Assembly (NCBI GenBank): GCA_010015675.1
Contig: ML977008.1
Span: 136,569 to 200,568, forward strand
From: Byssothecium circinans
Taxonomy: Eukaryota; Ascomycota; Dothideomycetes; Pleosporales; Massarinaceae
Length of the DNA: 64,000 bases
Reading direction: 5' to 3'
Below the pieces are notes generated by a model. That model was given only the letters and a program-made list of their open reading frames with translations. It was not told the origin of the DNA and did no database searches. The position numbers and the translations under genes were made by a program. Below, piece after piece: positions 1-13,479 of this stretch. Each line of letters opens with the position of its first letter. Position 1 is the first letter of the stretch.

Positions 1-48
1 AGCTTTTGAGCGGTTCGGTGGTGTGGGCGGTTCGATGGTGCTTTACGT
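1..48. mobile_element. Right terminal repeat of a truncated pogo/Fot1-type DNA transposon
   Basis: Bases 1-48 match the right terminal inverted repeat of the element at 21796-22761 with one visible difference (A for G near base 35). The repeat has a doubled internal motif (GCGGTTCGGTGGT, then GCGGTTCGATGGT) and ends ACGT, followed by the dinucleotide TA at 49-50, as expected for Tc1/mariner/pogo insertions. The rest of this copy lies before the window, and the sequence probably starts at a contig end because assembly broke in a repeated element. Confidence 0.75.
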
Positions 49-115
49 TATAAAAGTTCCTAGGTTTATAAAAGTACTAGGTTTATAAAAGTTCTAGGTT
101 TATAAAAGTTCTAGC
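48..115. repeat. 17-bp minisatellite, four copies
   Basis: Four head-to-tail copies of a 17-base unit of the form TTTATAAAAGTTCTAGG start at 48, 65, 82 and 99. Copies differ by single bases. The array directly abuts the transposon terminus. It codes for nothing visible. Confidence 0.9.
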
Positions 116-399
116 TAGAGTCGCTTAGAGGCGGGATGAATGACCAGCACCTGCTACGACTAAGCTATATATGATCTAGCGCTAGGCACCCGTTCTATCT
201 TATTACTCTTACCATGACGGCACTATAGATCTCTACCACCCAACAGCTCTTAAGTAGTATAAAAGAAGCTTATTTAGCTCTCTAAGACTCTTTTAATAAT
301 ACTCTACGTCCTTAAGCCTTCTAGATCTAAGCTTAAGCACTCTATCTTCTGCCTTCTACCCTAATCTATCTCTTTGCTTAACAATTTCTCACTTACTAT

Positions 400-3230
400 G
401 TCCTTTAACCCTAGCATTCGTTAAGCCAGCCACAGCTCTATATTACGCGTTATAAGTAAACCTTCCTATCCTCTAAAAGGCTCTTAGACTATAATAGTAG
501 CTTTCATCTGCATCTTCTAGCTACCGCATGCGCTATATCTTTTTAGATGTCTAGCGCGACGGCTACCATCTGCCTGCTAAGCTTATTGCTTAAACTAATT
601 CATGCTTTCTTAACCCGTAAATCCCTAACGACTACGTGCTCATTCTAGGTACTGTTGGTGAATTCTTCTAGCGCTCCTAAGTATCTCGCGATCTTATAGA
701 AGGCATGACTAACTAAGAGTTAAGTGCCTAGGCTGTTAAGCGCACTAAGGCTGCTAAGAAGACCTATAGTAGCATATCCTACATGTATCTAGTTACTATC
801 CTTAAGTGTGCCTTAACCTAGCGCGTTAACTTCTTTAATAATGCTACCCCTAATAACGCCTATCTTTTATTAGAACTGTATTAAGGCTGACTGCGCTTGC
901 TTCTAATACCTTATCAACGGCGAGTTCCTTACTTACGGTGGCGTATGCGTCCCTTACTAATAGTAGGTGCTTATTCAAGATAAGTAAGGCTCTTAAAATC
1001 CCTTTTCTTTAGACCTTAAGACTAACTTAATATAGGTACTACTAATGCCGCTAAAGCTAACGCTACTACTACTGCTGAAGCCTCTTATTCCTTTAATGCT
1101 AGTCGTGAGGCTATCTAAGAGATCCTTGCCTAACCTAGAAACTTCTCTTACCCTTTAGAATCCTCTTATATAAGTCCTCCCCTAACTATCTTAACTCCAC
1201 GTTACTCTACCTACCTAGCTCTTACTAACACTTCTCTTATAATACTAAGGGCGCTACTACGTAACTCTTAGCCCTTACCCTCTTTACTCCTGCCCATAAC
1301 ACCTACAGTAATAGCAAAGGTAAGGCCCCGTAAGAGCCTTAGACTCCACCTGATCCCTTCCTTTAACGCAATTATTGAAGCTGATGAAGGGTATCTTAGA
1401 GCCGCAGACTTGCCTAGGGATTTTGATAGCTTTATAGCTAGTATCAACGTTCCTACTAGTGCTACTAAGTCTCCCTCGCCTATAGATGCTAGCGTTACTT
1501 TCAGCCTTTCTTTTTAGTAGCTTAGCTATTGCTATTCTTCTACTTAGCCTCTTAGCCCTAGAGGTAGCGGTCAGCGTAGCTCTTACGCTACTTCTCTTTC
1601 TTCCCCGCACTCTTAAGGTTCTCTGCTGCGTTACTCCCCTATTACATATCTCTAGGAGTCCTTTATTATAGTTGCCTTTAAGCCCTCTCTTATCTCTGCT
1701 ACCTAGTCTCTTAACACCTTCTAACTCTAGTACTCCTTACCCGCCTTTAGCGCTAAGTACTACTTAGGCTACTCCTAACCCTTCTTCTCTAGTCCCTTAA
1801 TGTGACAATTAGCGTTTTTAGGGTAGAGTCTACTACTAGCATTAACCTTAAGGACAGTTCCTTTGTAGCCTTATGCGTAATATAACGTAAATATAACTAA
1901 TCTTCTTTTAATTACCTACCTATCTAGCTATGATGACTACGTTAAGTCTCGCGACTATACTAAGTTTAAGGATAATAAATATACTCTTTCCTAACTTCGC
2001 CTTATTTTAGATCTAATGGACGAAGCTACTAAACTACTATTTGAATACATTACTAGAAGCTTCGTAAACGTCCTCCTTATCCGCACTATCCTTACTAAAC
2101 CTTACCTTAGTGCAAATGTGCGACGTATCTCCCTCTTATACGCCCTCTTTGAAGATACTTCGCTAGGTAATAGTTCTAACTGGGCATTCCTCAATCTTAT
2201 ACAGGATGCTATCTGTAAATAAACAATACTAGAGGTCTTGCAGGTCCACATGTTTATAGTAATCATTAAGGAGATTATCGGCTTCTTCTAATGCACCTGC
2301 TTAACTTAATAGAAATTAACATCTATTGCGATGACTAGCTAGAGCAAAATAGGCTACTTAAGCGTAATACATAGTACTACATATTTAAAGGCTACCTTAG
2401 CTATCTTACTATTATAACCCTTAACTAGAGTCTACTACTAGTCATATCTGCTACTTATTTCTTTTACCTCCTAAGTATAACATCACTCCTACTTAGCAAA
2501 TTTAGAAGTGTAATTAACATGATAGATATACTAGAAAGATAGTTAAACGTTACGCAGCTTATCTTTACCACTAAATATATTAGCTCTTCTTATTTAACGG
2601 CAATAATTCGTGCCTATAAAGTACTTACACACTTCTTATTCCACTATATAGACGGCAAACTAGAGAGTTATTTAAACGTAGACGATCTACACGCAGCGCT
2701 ATAGTTATATTATATAATACTTACTTTACTTAACATCTTCTCTGTAGCTCGTAGTGCCTAATCTCTATCTTTAGTCCTAGTTTAACTAGCTTATTAGCCT
2801 GTATCTTGATGCATACTTGCTCTTCTATCACCCTTGCCTCTATCTAGAAGACAGGACAGATCTGAACTTAGCATAGCATGATAGGCTCTTCTTTCTCCCA
2901 CCTAACCTTAAGCGCATTACTATTAGGTGTATATAGACGGAGCTACTACGATAGATAGGGGAGCCTATTAGTCATGTGCCACGGTATAGTAGTTACGTTA
3001 TCATAGATCTAGATATGGTGCTAGTATCCTTATTAGTATTAGCTCTATAATAATAAGCTTAACGCTACGTTTAGCTAATCCTAGGATAAGAGGGGACCTT
3101 CTTAGGATAAGCCTATAAGTGTCATAGCTATTATTGTTACGCCTAGGACGCTTTAGGGTGAGTCACTCTAAAGTAAGTCACTCTAAGAAGGGAAGCGCTA
3201 GTAGTGACTTGTTAAAGAAGCGAGGATAAT
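400..3230 (+). pseudogene. Long unidentified protein relic
   Basis: A plus-strand frame can be followed from about 414 to 2290. It then shifts for about 2306-2790 and returns to the first frame until about 3230, so it had introns or has suffered frameshifts. Stops are almost all TAG or TAA where Gln or Trp would fit. The open piece 2016-2222 is part of this frame. The middle part is Ser/Pro-rich; the later part is hydrophobic with scattered charged residues. The original product may have been around 900 residues. I do not recognise a family: no reverse transcriptase, integrase or DDE motif was seen. Its end lies just before an LTR-like block, so it may belong to a retroelement, but it could equally be a cargo gene. 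Confidence 0.4.
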
Positions 3231-3373
3231 AGACTATTTACTTAACCTATAATCACGGGGTTAGGTTAGTAGATAATTATAGGTTTTAATATATATAAAT
3301 AGACATGTTATGTACACTATACTATTTAATTAGTATAGAAAAGAATATAATTCCTTCAGCTACTAAAGCAACA
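3210..3373 (+). repeat. LTR-like block, copy 1
   Basis: This block starts TGTTA and ends AACA, and resembles 40515-40674. Shared stretches include CTTAACCTATA, a GGGGTTAG segment, a TATA-like ACTATACT region and a tail with GAAAAGAATA followed by AGCTACTAAA. A purine run, AAGAAGGG, lies about 20 bases upstream of both copies, as a polypurine tract would. No matching target duplication is visible (TGACT before, TTTAA after), so the insertion edges are degraded or this is only one end of an element. Confidence 0.5.
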
Positions 3374-4951
3374 TTTAAGTATTTAATTAAGTAATTTTTA
3401 TCTACTAAACCTAATTATTGCATTTCTATCTACCTCTAATAAAGGAATACCCCTAAGAATTACTCCTTTATTACTTATCTACATAAACTATCCTCTTCTC
3501 CTTCTTCCTAAAATACGTAATACCCTCCTTATTCTCCTTTACCTTCCCTATAAAAACATATCCCTTATAACTAGCCCTCTTATAAAACTACCTCGCTACC
3601 TTCCCTCCTTTCTCCCGCATATAGTACCCCTCCTTGCAAACCTTATTGTTCCCTCTATATACATATTCGTAGCGCATGTCTAGCATGAACTAGTGCGCTT
3701 TTATCTTTACCATCTTAGTCTTCATGTCTAGGAGGTCATGAAGCTTAAACTTGTCATATATTTAGGGGTTAGATTAGAGAGGATTTGGCTTTATAACGTA
3801 GTAATAAGAAGCGACTATAGGAGTACAGGTTAGGAAGGCAGGGAGGTAGCGTGATAGTAGGCGCGGAGGGATGCGTATAAGAAGTGTGTAGATAGTATTA
3901 TAGTTTTCATACGTATTAAAGGAATCTAAGTATGGGAGAGCTATAAAAGCTAAAGTAGTAATAGGTGTATAGCTGTTTAGATCTATTGCAGTTTAACTAG
4001 ACGTAGTTAGAGAGTTTACTAAGTAGCGTAGAACTAGTCAGCTGTAGGTGATTTTAGAAGCTATGCAGGAAGTCTAGGAATTATATAAGAGTATATAAGT
4101 TTTATCTATAAGATGCGATTTAAGGACACTCTATTTAAGTACTAAAAGCGAGTGTTATTATGGTAGTACACCGCGGTGCGCTAGATAGAAGTAAATGCGA
4201 CGGATGAATTTGGTTAGCGTGATTTAAGTGATAATGAAAGATGATTGAGACCTAAAGCAAAAGCATATCTAAAAGCAGTTAAAAGAAAATGATTGCAAAA
4301 GGCCTTAGTAGCCATTTTATCTCCCTCTAGTTCGTAACGCTGACCTTAAGCCCTCGCCGCCTAGCGTTACCTAACCTAATAATGAAGCAGCCTGTCAACA
4401 CCGCGCGATGGTATTAAAGGTTAAGGTATTTTAGTATTACGCGATAGAGAGTGATATGCGGTATAAGGTTAAGAAAAAGGTTAGTAGTTCTTTTATATAA
4501 ATAGATAGAATCTATATACTACACGTTTATACTACTCTTTATTTTTGAACGGAGTTATAGTGGTAGAGATATTCTTATTAAAAAGTAGTAGTTATAGTAA
4601 AGCTAAGCTAAATCTAGTAAGATATACTAGCGCTCTTTCTATAATAATGTTTAGCTGATTTATTTTATAACCTATGACACTCTCCCTCACTATCTCCCAC
4701 CTTACTGGCGCTGCATCTCCCGTCATTCTTGCGTATATTTCGCGTTATATTCATTCTCCTATGCTAGGAGAGACTGCGCGCTTAAGCATTGCATACGTAT
4801 AGTGCTAGTGAACTGCAAACTTAGCTAGGGCTTCTAAAAATAACCCCACACCTAGTAGCAACAGCTGTGCATCATGCGTCATAGATTATTAATGCGAGAT
4901 TGCCTCCGTAACTAGGTTAAAGCTAATAAAAGTTAACTATTCTTAGCTATT
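3374..4951. other. No gene recognised
   Basis: AT-rich RIP-type sequence. Short coding-like islands appear on both strands but none reads as a family I know. No repeats or RNA genes were seen. Confidence 0.5.
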
Positions 4952-4953
4952 TA

Positions 4954-6500
4954 TAGTAAAGCACTACTAAGCACGCTAGTTTTCCTTAGCTACGCTAATA
5001 CTATACTTATTATGAAATGCCTTGACCAATAAACGCGATACTTACTTAAAAAGAAGGTAGAATTAAGCTTGCCCTTGAAGCCTTCTATTTCAGCTAATTT
5101 AATAGCCTCCAACGCGCTGCAGAAGCCTTTAAGAGGACTCACTTGTTAAATATAAGCTTAACCTTGATTCGCGAGGATTTGCGCCCCAGTTATATGAGGT
5201 AGCAGATATGGCTGATAAATTATAGCGCGAGCGGGGTGGTGAGCTAGTAGGCCTCAACTAGGTAGAATAGTTCATGAACTATTCAGAACTATTAAAGATA
5301 GCCTAGAACTATGCAAAGGACTATTAGAGAATACTATAGGAAGATGCTAAGGTGGTTCAATGAAAGTTGTTACCAGCATAGAGGTAAGTAAGGCTAACTA
5401 TTATTTAGCCTAGCAATCGCGAGTAGGTAATAGAGATTTAGAGTATATAAGTACATGCATCCTGCTATTTATTAAGGACGCGTCTACATCTTTTTATAGT
5501 ATTAGGAAGCTAATATACTACGCGACTAGAAGCTCTTAGTCTAAGAGAATGGATGGATGAATAATAAGCTTAGTCTTGCATAGTTAAAGCATGCGCATAT
5601 AAAGGGCAAAATAGTAGGCGTCTATTAGTTGCTAGCTACGAAAGCTACTTAAATTAGATCTTTACGCTTTATATGCTAGTGCACTCGTCACACACACTCT
5701 AGCTACTTGATGTAGTATGTTTCTCGCCACTTAAGCGTAAGTACTCTAAGATTATTTAGGGCTTAGCGTAAAAGCGCGTCTTTTACGTTAAGGAAGCGTT
5801 CCTATCAGCCTTTAAAGACGCGTTTTTAAGCATGTTTATAGTTTAGAACTATCAAATAGCCTTTAAGGTAACAGGGCTAGTCCCTCTGAATGCGCAGGTG
5901 GTACTTAATTACCTTAATATGCGTATGCGTACCCTACTAGGACCCCTACTACTAGAGACTCTATAGCTATCAAGGACTCTAAGTAATACACGCGAATTTA
6001 GCTTATAGTTAAAGTTCATACGTGATTCTATTACTTAATCACCACGGACGGCGTAGGGTGGGCTTTCGCAGCTCGTCAAAGGTATGATAGCGCGCTAATA
6101 AAGGCGCGCATTAAAGAGCTTGAAAAGCAACTTAAGGTGATAACTAAGCGTAAAACACGCAAATATAAGTATCTTTAGAAGGGTAGTACTATAGAGTTTA
6201 GTCCTATAGTAGACTAGGTTAGTTCTAAACTATTAGGAATGGTTTAGAACTATAAGAGGGCGAGGGTAGAGGGTAAGCGTAAGGTGTAACAACTAGGTAT
6301 TTAGCACTATAGTAACTACGGTAAGACTAGGCATAATATAAGAACTTATCAAGCTAATAAAGAGGGTTCTTCTAAGTTAGATACTAGTACTTAGTTTAAG
6401 TAGTAATATAGACGATAATAATGATAAAGTTAAGTAAGTTAGTGTTGCTAAGGAAAAGTGGCCGTCTTAGTAGTATGGCCGTCTTAGTAGTGCTTTACAT
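4954..6500 (+). mobile_element. RIP-degraded pogo/Fot1-type DNA transposon
   Basis: The left end reads TA then TAGTAAAGCACTACTAAG; the right end reads CTTAGTAGTGCTTTACAT then TA. These are imperfect inverted repeats flanked by TA (4952-4953 and 6501-6502), the target duplication of Tc1/mariner/pogo elements. The right terminus carries a doubled motif (GGCCGTCTTAGTAGT twice), the same architecture as the terminal repeats at 1-48 and 21796-22761, where GTAAAGCACCACC is also the outer core. The element is about 1.55 kb and encloses a pogo-type transposase relic on the plus strand. Confidence 0.75.
5010..6300 (+). pseudogene. Pogo-like (DDE_1) transposase pseudogene
   Basis: Several segments match the usual order of a pogo/Fot1 transposase, which cuts and pastes its element through a DDE nuclease. 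Near 5060-5150 there is an N-terminal helix-turn-helix-like stretch (IKLALEAF, then LQRAAEAFKRTHL). At about 5694-5760 the pre-C-terminal signature LLDVVCFSPLKRKYSK appears, corresponding to the family's LLQPLDVG.FSPLK.. motif. At about 5855-5935 the motif AFKVTGLVPLNAQVVLNYL matches the AFR.TGI.P.....VL segment. Gln positions are TAG (for example just before LLDVV). The acidic catalytic residues could not be placed with confidence. It is non-functional. Confidence 0.75.
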
Positions 6501-6502
6501 TA

Positions 6503-6995
6503 TTCTTTTTATAGCTATGCTATACTTATGAACTATAGAATAGGTCTATATAACCCGTACTAGGGATAGATTAATAGAGCAAGGATAGCTAGATATAAAA
6601 GAGTAGTTATTATTTAAGTAATAGAATAATGCTCTTACCTAACTACCTATATACGCTATATTTAAGTGACACACTTCTCTGCTGCTTAGTTAGGGGTCTC
6701 ATCCGCATAGGTGTATATAAAAAGTCCCTTCTTTATTAGCCTAAACCGCCTACATTCTGTTTGTTTATACCTGTCTAGAAGGATTTTATTCCTTTAAATA
6801 AGGCGTGTTATAGTTTAACCCTCCTTCATAAGACTAAACTGCGTTTGCGTGCCTCCTTTTAAGGTAAGGTAACACTTACACTTAATTATCCCACCTATTG
6901 CTATAAGTATCCCGCATATCGCCTCTTTTATAGTTTACTTAGCAAGCTCTCTTTCTTTTTTATACTTTTGCTACGGTTAACTCTTAACTGCTACC
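6503..6995 (+). promoter_or_regulatory. Upstream region of the chitinase relic with a TATA-like box
   Basis: No coding sequence was recognised here. A TATA-like run TATATAAAAAG lies at about 6714-6724, some 270 bases before the inferred chitinase start codon at 6996. RIP enriches TA everywhere, so this motif is weak evidence for a former core promoter. Confidence 0.25.
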
Positions 6996-8475
<1,480 letters not shown>

Positions 8476-9165
8476 GCTCTACGCATATACTAATAACCGT
8501 TATCGTCATTAGTCCATGGAGGAAAGTTATGATACTACCCTTTCTTTCCTTTCTCTTTTTATTTCTACCTTTATGCGGGTAGGGGGTTCTTCCCCCCCCT
8601 TTTCTTATATCTATATTTAGGGTTTAGTTATCGTAAGCTTTAGGAGAGGATAAGGATGTTTCACTTAGACTTTATTATTCATCATGCACGGCTTACTTGC
8701 TTGCTTAAGAAGATACTATAGGTAGACGGATTCCCTTCAAGCTAGGGGGCTAAAGGGATTACAAAATTCATCACGGTTTAGTTTATATTTGTATTTTATT
8801 TATAATTTTACTATTCATGCCTATTAAGCATGTTATATTGAAAATGTATTAGAGTCCTACTACTCGTATAGGACTACTAGAGATCCTTACTACGGCGATA
8901 CTTTAGTTCCGCCCTAATCCGCAGCTGCTGCCTAAGTGTCTATGCGTGTAAATTCTTGTTAATAAGGCACTACTCATGAGCCCCTAACTCTTTTAGTTCT
9001 ATTGCTATTCTAGCGTTATTTTCTAAATCTCCTTAACACTGCTTGATTTTGCAAATATAAGAACTAATTACGTGTATCTACGTCTAAGCCAGAAACAACC
9101 TACCCCGTAAACGAAGGGTTGCCGCTTTAAGATGGAATCACGCTTCACTTTTTTCTTTTCTTTTC
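8476..9165. other. No gene recognised
   Basis: AT-rich sequence between the chitinase and LINE relics. It has a C-run near 8594 and a pyrimidine-rich tract TTTTTTCTTTTCTTTTCTTT near 9148-9167, but no readable gene. Confidence 0.5.
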
Positions 9166-9169
9166 TTTA

Positions 9170-10480
9170 GGACCTTTCTTACTAACCTGTATAACAAGCT
9201 AGCTCAATAAGTAAAAGCCCGTAAGCGGAGGAGATGAAAGGCAGAGAACGCCTAATTAGCAGAAGTAGAAGAAGCGGCGCGGTACCTAAGGCCTATAGGA
9301 AATGCGACCTTACCTAACTAGCTATCGTAGTACTATGCTTGAACAGTAAATACTAATAGGTATGATACAGTATATGGTCTGCGGGGACTCAAACGTTAAG
9401 CACCTAGAATTTAGTAGGATGATAGATACGGCCTTATATCCCTCCCCTTAAGCACTATTACCTTCAAGTATAAGGGCAATAGCGCTATATTATTAATTGA
9501 TATTATCCTAGTCTCTAGTAGCTTAACCTTAACTATGACTTAGACTATAAAGTGAAACACGTGAATAGGGACTTTAAGAAAGAATAGGATATACTTAAGA
9601 AGGGACTAGTAAGGCTATAGACATAGTAATACCCACGCACTAAAGAAGATGAAATTAATATTAATACTTTTAGGTACCCTCGCCCTAAAGTGGCAGCGCA
9701 TGCATGCCTTAAAATTCAACTACTAGCTTAAAGACCTAAGACTTAAGGATAAGAGTAGACGTACTACTAAGATAATAGATACTATAGCCTACATTATAAT
9801 ACTTAATAGGATAGATATTAAGCCTAAGAAGGTAGTGAAGTACCTAGGTCTACACCTAAATAAGTACCTTAGCTAAGACGCATATGTTAATAAGCTAGAC
9901 GGAAAGATTATAAAGTTACTATAAGTAATCACGGCCCCTATAAAGCAGCACGTAGGGGATTTAAATGGGTGACCTCTAATAGCTATACCTTACTATAGTG
10001 CTTCCCTAGGCACTATACGGCTTATTAGTGTGGTTCACAGCAAGGGGAACAGTAGCAAAGGATAAGGGCGCAAAGATGATTGAATAACTGTAGAAGTAGG
10101 CATGCATAATAAGTAGTGCCTTTAGAATAGTAGTAAAAGAGTACCTTAAAGTTAAGCAACGTAATGCTAGCACTTAACTAACTCTAAGCTAAATTAGACG
10201 CGGTAATCCTACGCCTCCTTATGAACCTAAGCTATAGAGAACCCGCCTAGCTCGCGATAAAGGCTGACCTCAAGGAGTTTTCGCTGCTAGAGAAGATGTG
10301 CCTTAGGGCGAGGAAAAAGTTTTAGCATAGTAAGATTAAGATAATAAAGCCCTATATAGTCGCACTGTAATAGGAACTACTTAAATACTATATCATAGCA
10401 GATACTACTCGCCTTAGCACGCAAGATAGTGCTATAGCTTAATGCTTAGCACGATTCAAAATAGGGACTAGGGTGAAATA
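9170..10480 (+). pseudogene. LINE (Tad1/I-like) reverse transcriptase relic
   Basis: Non-LTR retrotransposons copy themselves by target-primed reverse transcription. Around 9485-9520 a degraded active-site-like segment reads LIDIILVSSSS, resembling the FADDT..... box of fungal LINEs with its Asp pair damaged. About 320 bases on, KKVVKYLGLHLNKYLS (near 9820-9870) matches the conserved YLGVWLD..L.F motif that follows it. The next segment resembles the thumb region (L.......G......R.LY), and near 10120-10220 a stretch resembling ilgAfrTt....l..Ea...P is seen with several frame breaks. Typical LINE spacing supports the call. The endonuclease half is not recognisable upstream, so this is a 5'-truncated or ruined copy. 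Confidence 0.55.
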
Positions 10481-11415
10481 GTTTAGCTACCTCCCCTCCC
10501 TATATAACCCTAAGAGGCTTAAGAAGTACATGAAGAGGCATTAAACCTTTATTATAGTAGTAGGGAGATTTATTTAGGCCTACTAACCTATCTGTTAACT
10601 AATCTTTGCCTTGCTATAAGGGCAGAGGCTTATACGCAACCTAAAGGGTAATAAGAAGTAATAACCTAATTTATGAAAGACTCCTACCTACTGCAGACGT
10701 CTACATGCTGCATATCTATAGTCTAGTAATCATGACTCTTAGGCGGCCCCTATGTAAGGACCTTATCCCTATAGACTAAAGACGGGTAATAGGTTGCAGC
10801 CCCTACCTATGCTCGCGTATAAGATGAGCGCTAACCTTATAAGACGTATACTATATATCTGACACGTAACTACTATACGCGAAATTCTCGCCTCTAATGA
10901 TTACTAGAACCTGCCTAGACTAGGCATGGTTCCTTCCCTAGGTTAGTTATACGCGCATGATAGCTATAAGGCACAAGGCTCCTATACTAGCTAACAGGGC
11001 CGCCGCCTAAGGATGATATAGGAACTTAAGGTAGGGGATAAACGCCTAGGTTATTACCCTAGTAAGGAGAGTTAGTTAGATAAAGTATAACTATAAAGCT
11101 ATCAATACCTTATAGCTAGTTAGATAATGTAGGAATAGTGTGCGTAATACTGTAAGTGTTCTCTAGGACTAGACCCACGTAGGATCAGCCTAGGCATATA
11201 AACCTAACATTGATTCTCTTTCCTAACTTGAATAAAGGGTGGCACTAGCTAGAATTCAGATAGACACTATGTAAAGCTACATAATCTCCTCCCTTAGTAG
11301 GGGCCCATAGGCCGCTATAGTAATAGAGAAACTAGTAGGGAGGGAGGAAAGAGGAGGGGGGGATAGTAATAACATGGACTAGGACTATAAGATAATAGGC
11401 AGCGATGGGATGAAA
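10481..11415. other. Unresolved sequence after the LINE relic
   Basis: This could be the C-terminal and 3' part of the LINE, but I found no RNase H or zinc-knuckle signature. No poly-A tail or target duplication was found. Confidence 0.4.
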
Positions 11416-11419
11416 GGAA

Positions 11420-12260
11420 ATTAGGAAGGAGTATTTTACTTCTCTCTATAAGCCCGCACTAAATAGAGCGCTAACTAGGAGGAATATTATATACTAAGCT
11501 ACTATATTATGCTTTACGTGTCTTATTTGCCTACTACACCTCTATACTAGTTTAATGCGTCTCTTAACGTTTAATATCTCTTTATGCGATGCTTTTACAT
11601 GAATTACGTAAAGCGCTGCGCTAAGCTTATCCCTAACACCTATAGACAGTCATATATATGCTATCTAATTTACTACGTAGTTATATTAGCGCTACTCTAA
11701 TAGAGTAGCTATGTTGCGCAGCCATTACCTTACTCGCGAAATGTGTCCTCTAGTAGCTTATACAGTCCATACAGCACCTACTTAAAGTTAGCGCCATTCT
11801 ATAGTAGTAGCTGTGTTGAGGGGTGATTGCCTAGTTCATGAAATGTATCCTCTAGTAGCTTGTGTAGTCCGCATGGCACCTGCTTAAAGTTAGCGCTATT
11901 CTATAGTAGTAGCTGTATTAGGGGGCTATTACCTAGCTTATGAAATATGTCCTCTAGTAGCTTATGTAGTCCGCACGGCACCTGCTTAAAGTTAGCGCTA
12001 TTCTATAGCAGTAGCCATGTTAGGGGGTAGTTACCTAGCTTGCGAAATGTATCCTCTAGTAGCTTATGTAGTCCGCATGGCACCTACCTAAAGTTAGCGC
12101 CGTTCTGCAGCAGTAGCTATATTGGGCGGCCGTTGTATTATTCGCGAAATGTGTCCTCAAGCAGCTTCGCAGCTAGGAACGCTGTCTTGAAGTTGACTCT
12201 AGTCTCTAACAATAGCTGCGTTCTATGATTATCTAGCCTATATTTTGCGAAAACAAACAT
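11420..12260 (-). pseudogene. Ankyrin-type tandem-repeat protein relic
   Basis: Read on the minus strand, five 34-residue units follow one another, each close to GANFKQVPCGLHKLLEDTF then xxLGNxPxxxLLLQN. The GA-N, LL and LLL spacing matches the ankyrin consensus (GADvn...G.TpLh.Aa..Gh..iv.lLL), although the unit is 34 rather than 33 residues and the TPLH box is altered. The Q in LLLQN is often TAG. The frame continues beyond the array to about 11420. Ankyrin arrays mediate protein binding and are common at the C terminus of fungal NLR (NACHT/NB-ARC) proteins. No nucleotide-binding domain was found here, so NLR origin is unproven. Confidence 0.6.
11690..12245. repeat. 102-bp tandem repeat, about five copies
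   Basis: The marker ATGTGTCCTC or ATGTATCCTC recurs at 11741, 11843, 11945, 12047 and 12149, an exact period of 102 bases. Copies are about 85-95% alike by eye, with the last most diverged. The period is a multiple of three and encodes the 34-residue minus-strand unit. The copies are too uniform for an old ankyrin array, which suggests recent expansion or homogenisation before RIP. Confidence 0.9.
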
Positions 12261-13475
12261 TAAAAAGAATTAAGCGCGGTAATAAATCTAATTATAGAAT
12301 TTTTATACTTTCTTCCCGCGTCTCCTATTGCTTAATCATAGTCTAGGCAATATAAAGCGTGTAGTATTAGACGAAGGTTCCAAGATGTTTACATACATGA
12401 GTAAGCTTAAGGGTACTTATTTAGTTGAGAAAGCTAAGTATTTTATGAATAAGTTTAGAGGGGATGCTAGTTAGAGTCACTAGTCTATTAGCAGAAGTAG
12501 TAATCATGATAGTTATGGTAATAATAACTAAAGAGCACGTTCTAAGCTTATATTAACTTATCCTAGCGCTAAGTAATGTTAGCTTACTACTTACGCGCAT
12601 GGGTAGTTATAGAATTACGTTTTTTTGCTATCTACGCTCTACGTTGCATGCTACTAATTAAATAAATGCGTATGTTTTTACTAGTTTGCTAAGGATACTA
12701 ATTCTTACGTAATTCTATAACTCGCCGTATCTACTATGCTCTATAAGTAGGCAATGACTATATCTCTAGACCCCTAGTGCTTATATAGCCCTAGTCTGAA
12801 ATCTAAAGCAGCGCGCCTAGCCTTGTCCTACTTAGATTAGTAAGGATGTACTGTAGTACCTAGCATAAGTATATACTACGTCTGTGCGTAGTAAGGTGTG
12901 ACTCTAATCAGCTAACCAAATATTAAATATGAAAAAATAAAAAATTCTTACCATCTCACGTAAAGCCTGTATGAAACACATGAAGAATAGCGCATGAGCG
13001 CTAGAATTCTATCTAGACTAGTAGGAAGCCTCCTAAAGCACTATAGCTACTATAGTGAGTAGATTCATGCAAGATTGCTAGTCTAGACTTTCAGATAAAG
13101 TGTACATAATCAAGCCTATGTAATTTATAGCGAACTAACAAGTTTGTACGTATGTAGATTAGCGTCTTAGTGATTAGGTAATAAATAATAGACTCTTAGT
13201 TTATTAAAACTAAGTAATTATCTATAAATCTTACGTTCTTAATATATCTTTACTACTAGAGCCACCCATGACACTACTACTATAGCGTTTAGTTGCTTGA
13301 CTTTATTAACTACTGCTACTCTCCTAGGCGCTAATAGTGTTTATAATCTTTATAGCTTATTACCTTTGCCTTCCCTAGTACTACTAATCTAGTTAGCGTT
13401 ATTCACCTTAAAGAGGAATTGATTTAGATCCTATAGGAGGGCACACTCAGCAAAATATACTTTAGCTACGGTCGC
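12261..13475. other. No gene recognised (contains the repeat copy at 12672-12740)
   Basis: AT-rich DNA between two ankyrin relics. The only recognisable item is the RIP-altered copy of a motif that is intact near 62905. Confidence 0.5.
12672..12740 (+). repeat. RIP-altered copy of the 62905-62975 repeat
   Basis: GTATGTTTTTACTAGTTTGC and the following 45 bases align with GTATGTCTTTACTGGTTCGC at 62905. All eight or nine visible differences over the alignable 50 bases are C to T or G to A, with the changed state in this copy. The alignment ends with a gap where the other copy reads CCCCCGGGGCCGCCG. The outer parts do not align clearly. It may be the terminus of an unidentified repeat family. 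Confidence 0.7.
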
Positions 13476-13479
13476 GATT

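Noticed and set aside
11690..12245. CRISPR-like array
   Set aside because: The 102-bp units are contiguous, coding and without spacers; the host is a eukaryote.
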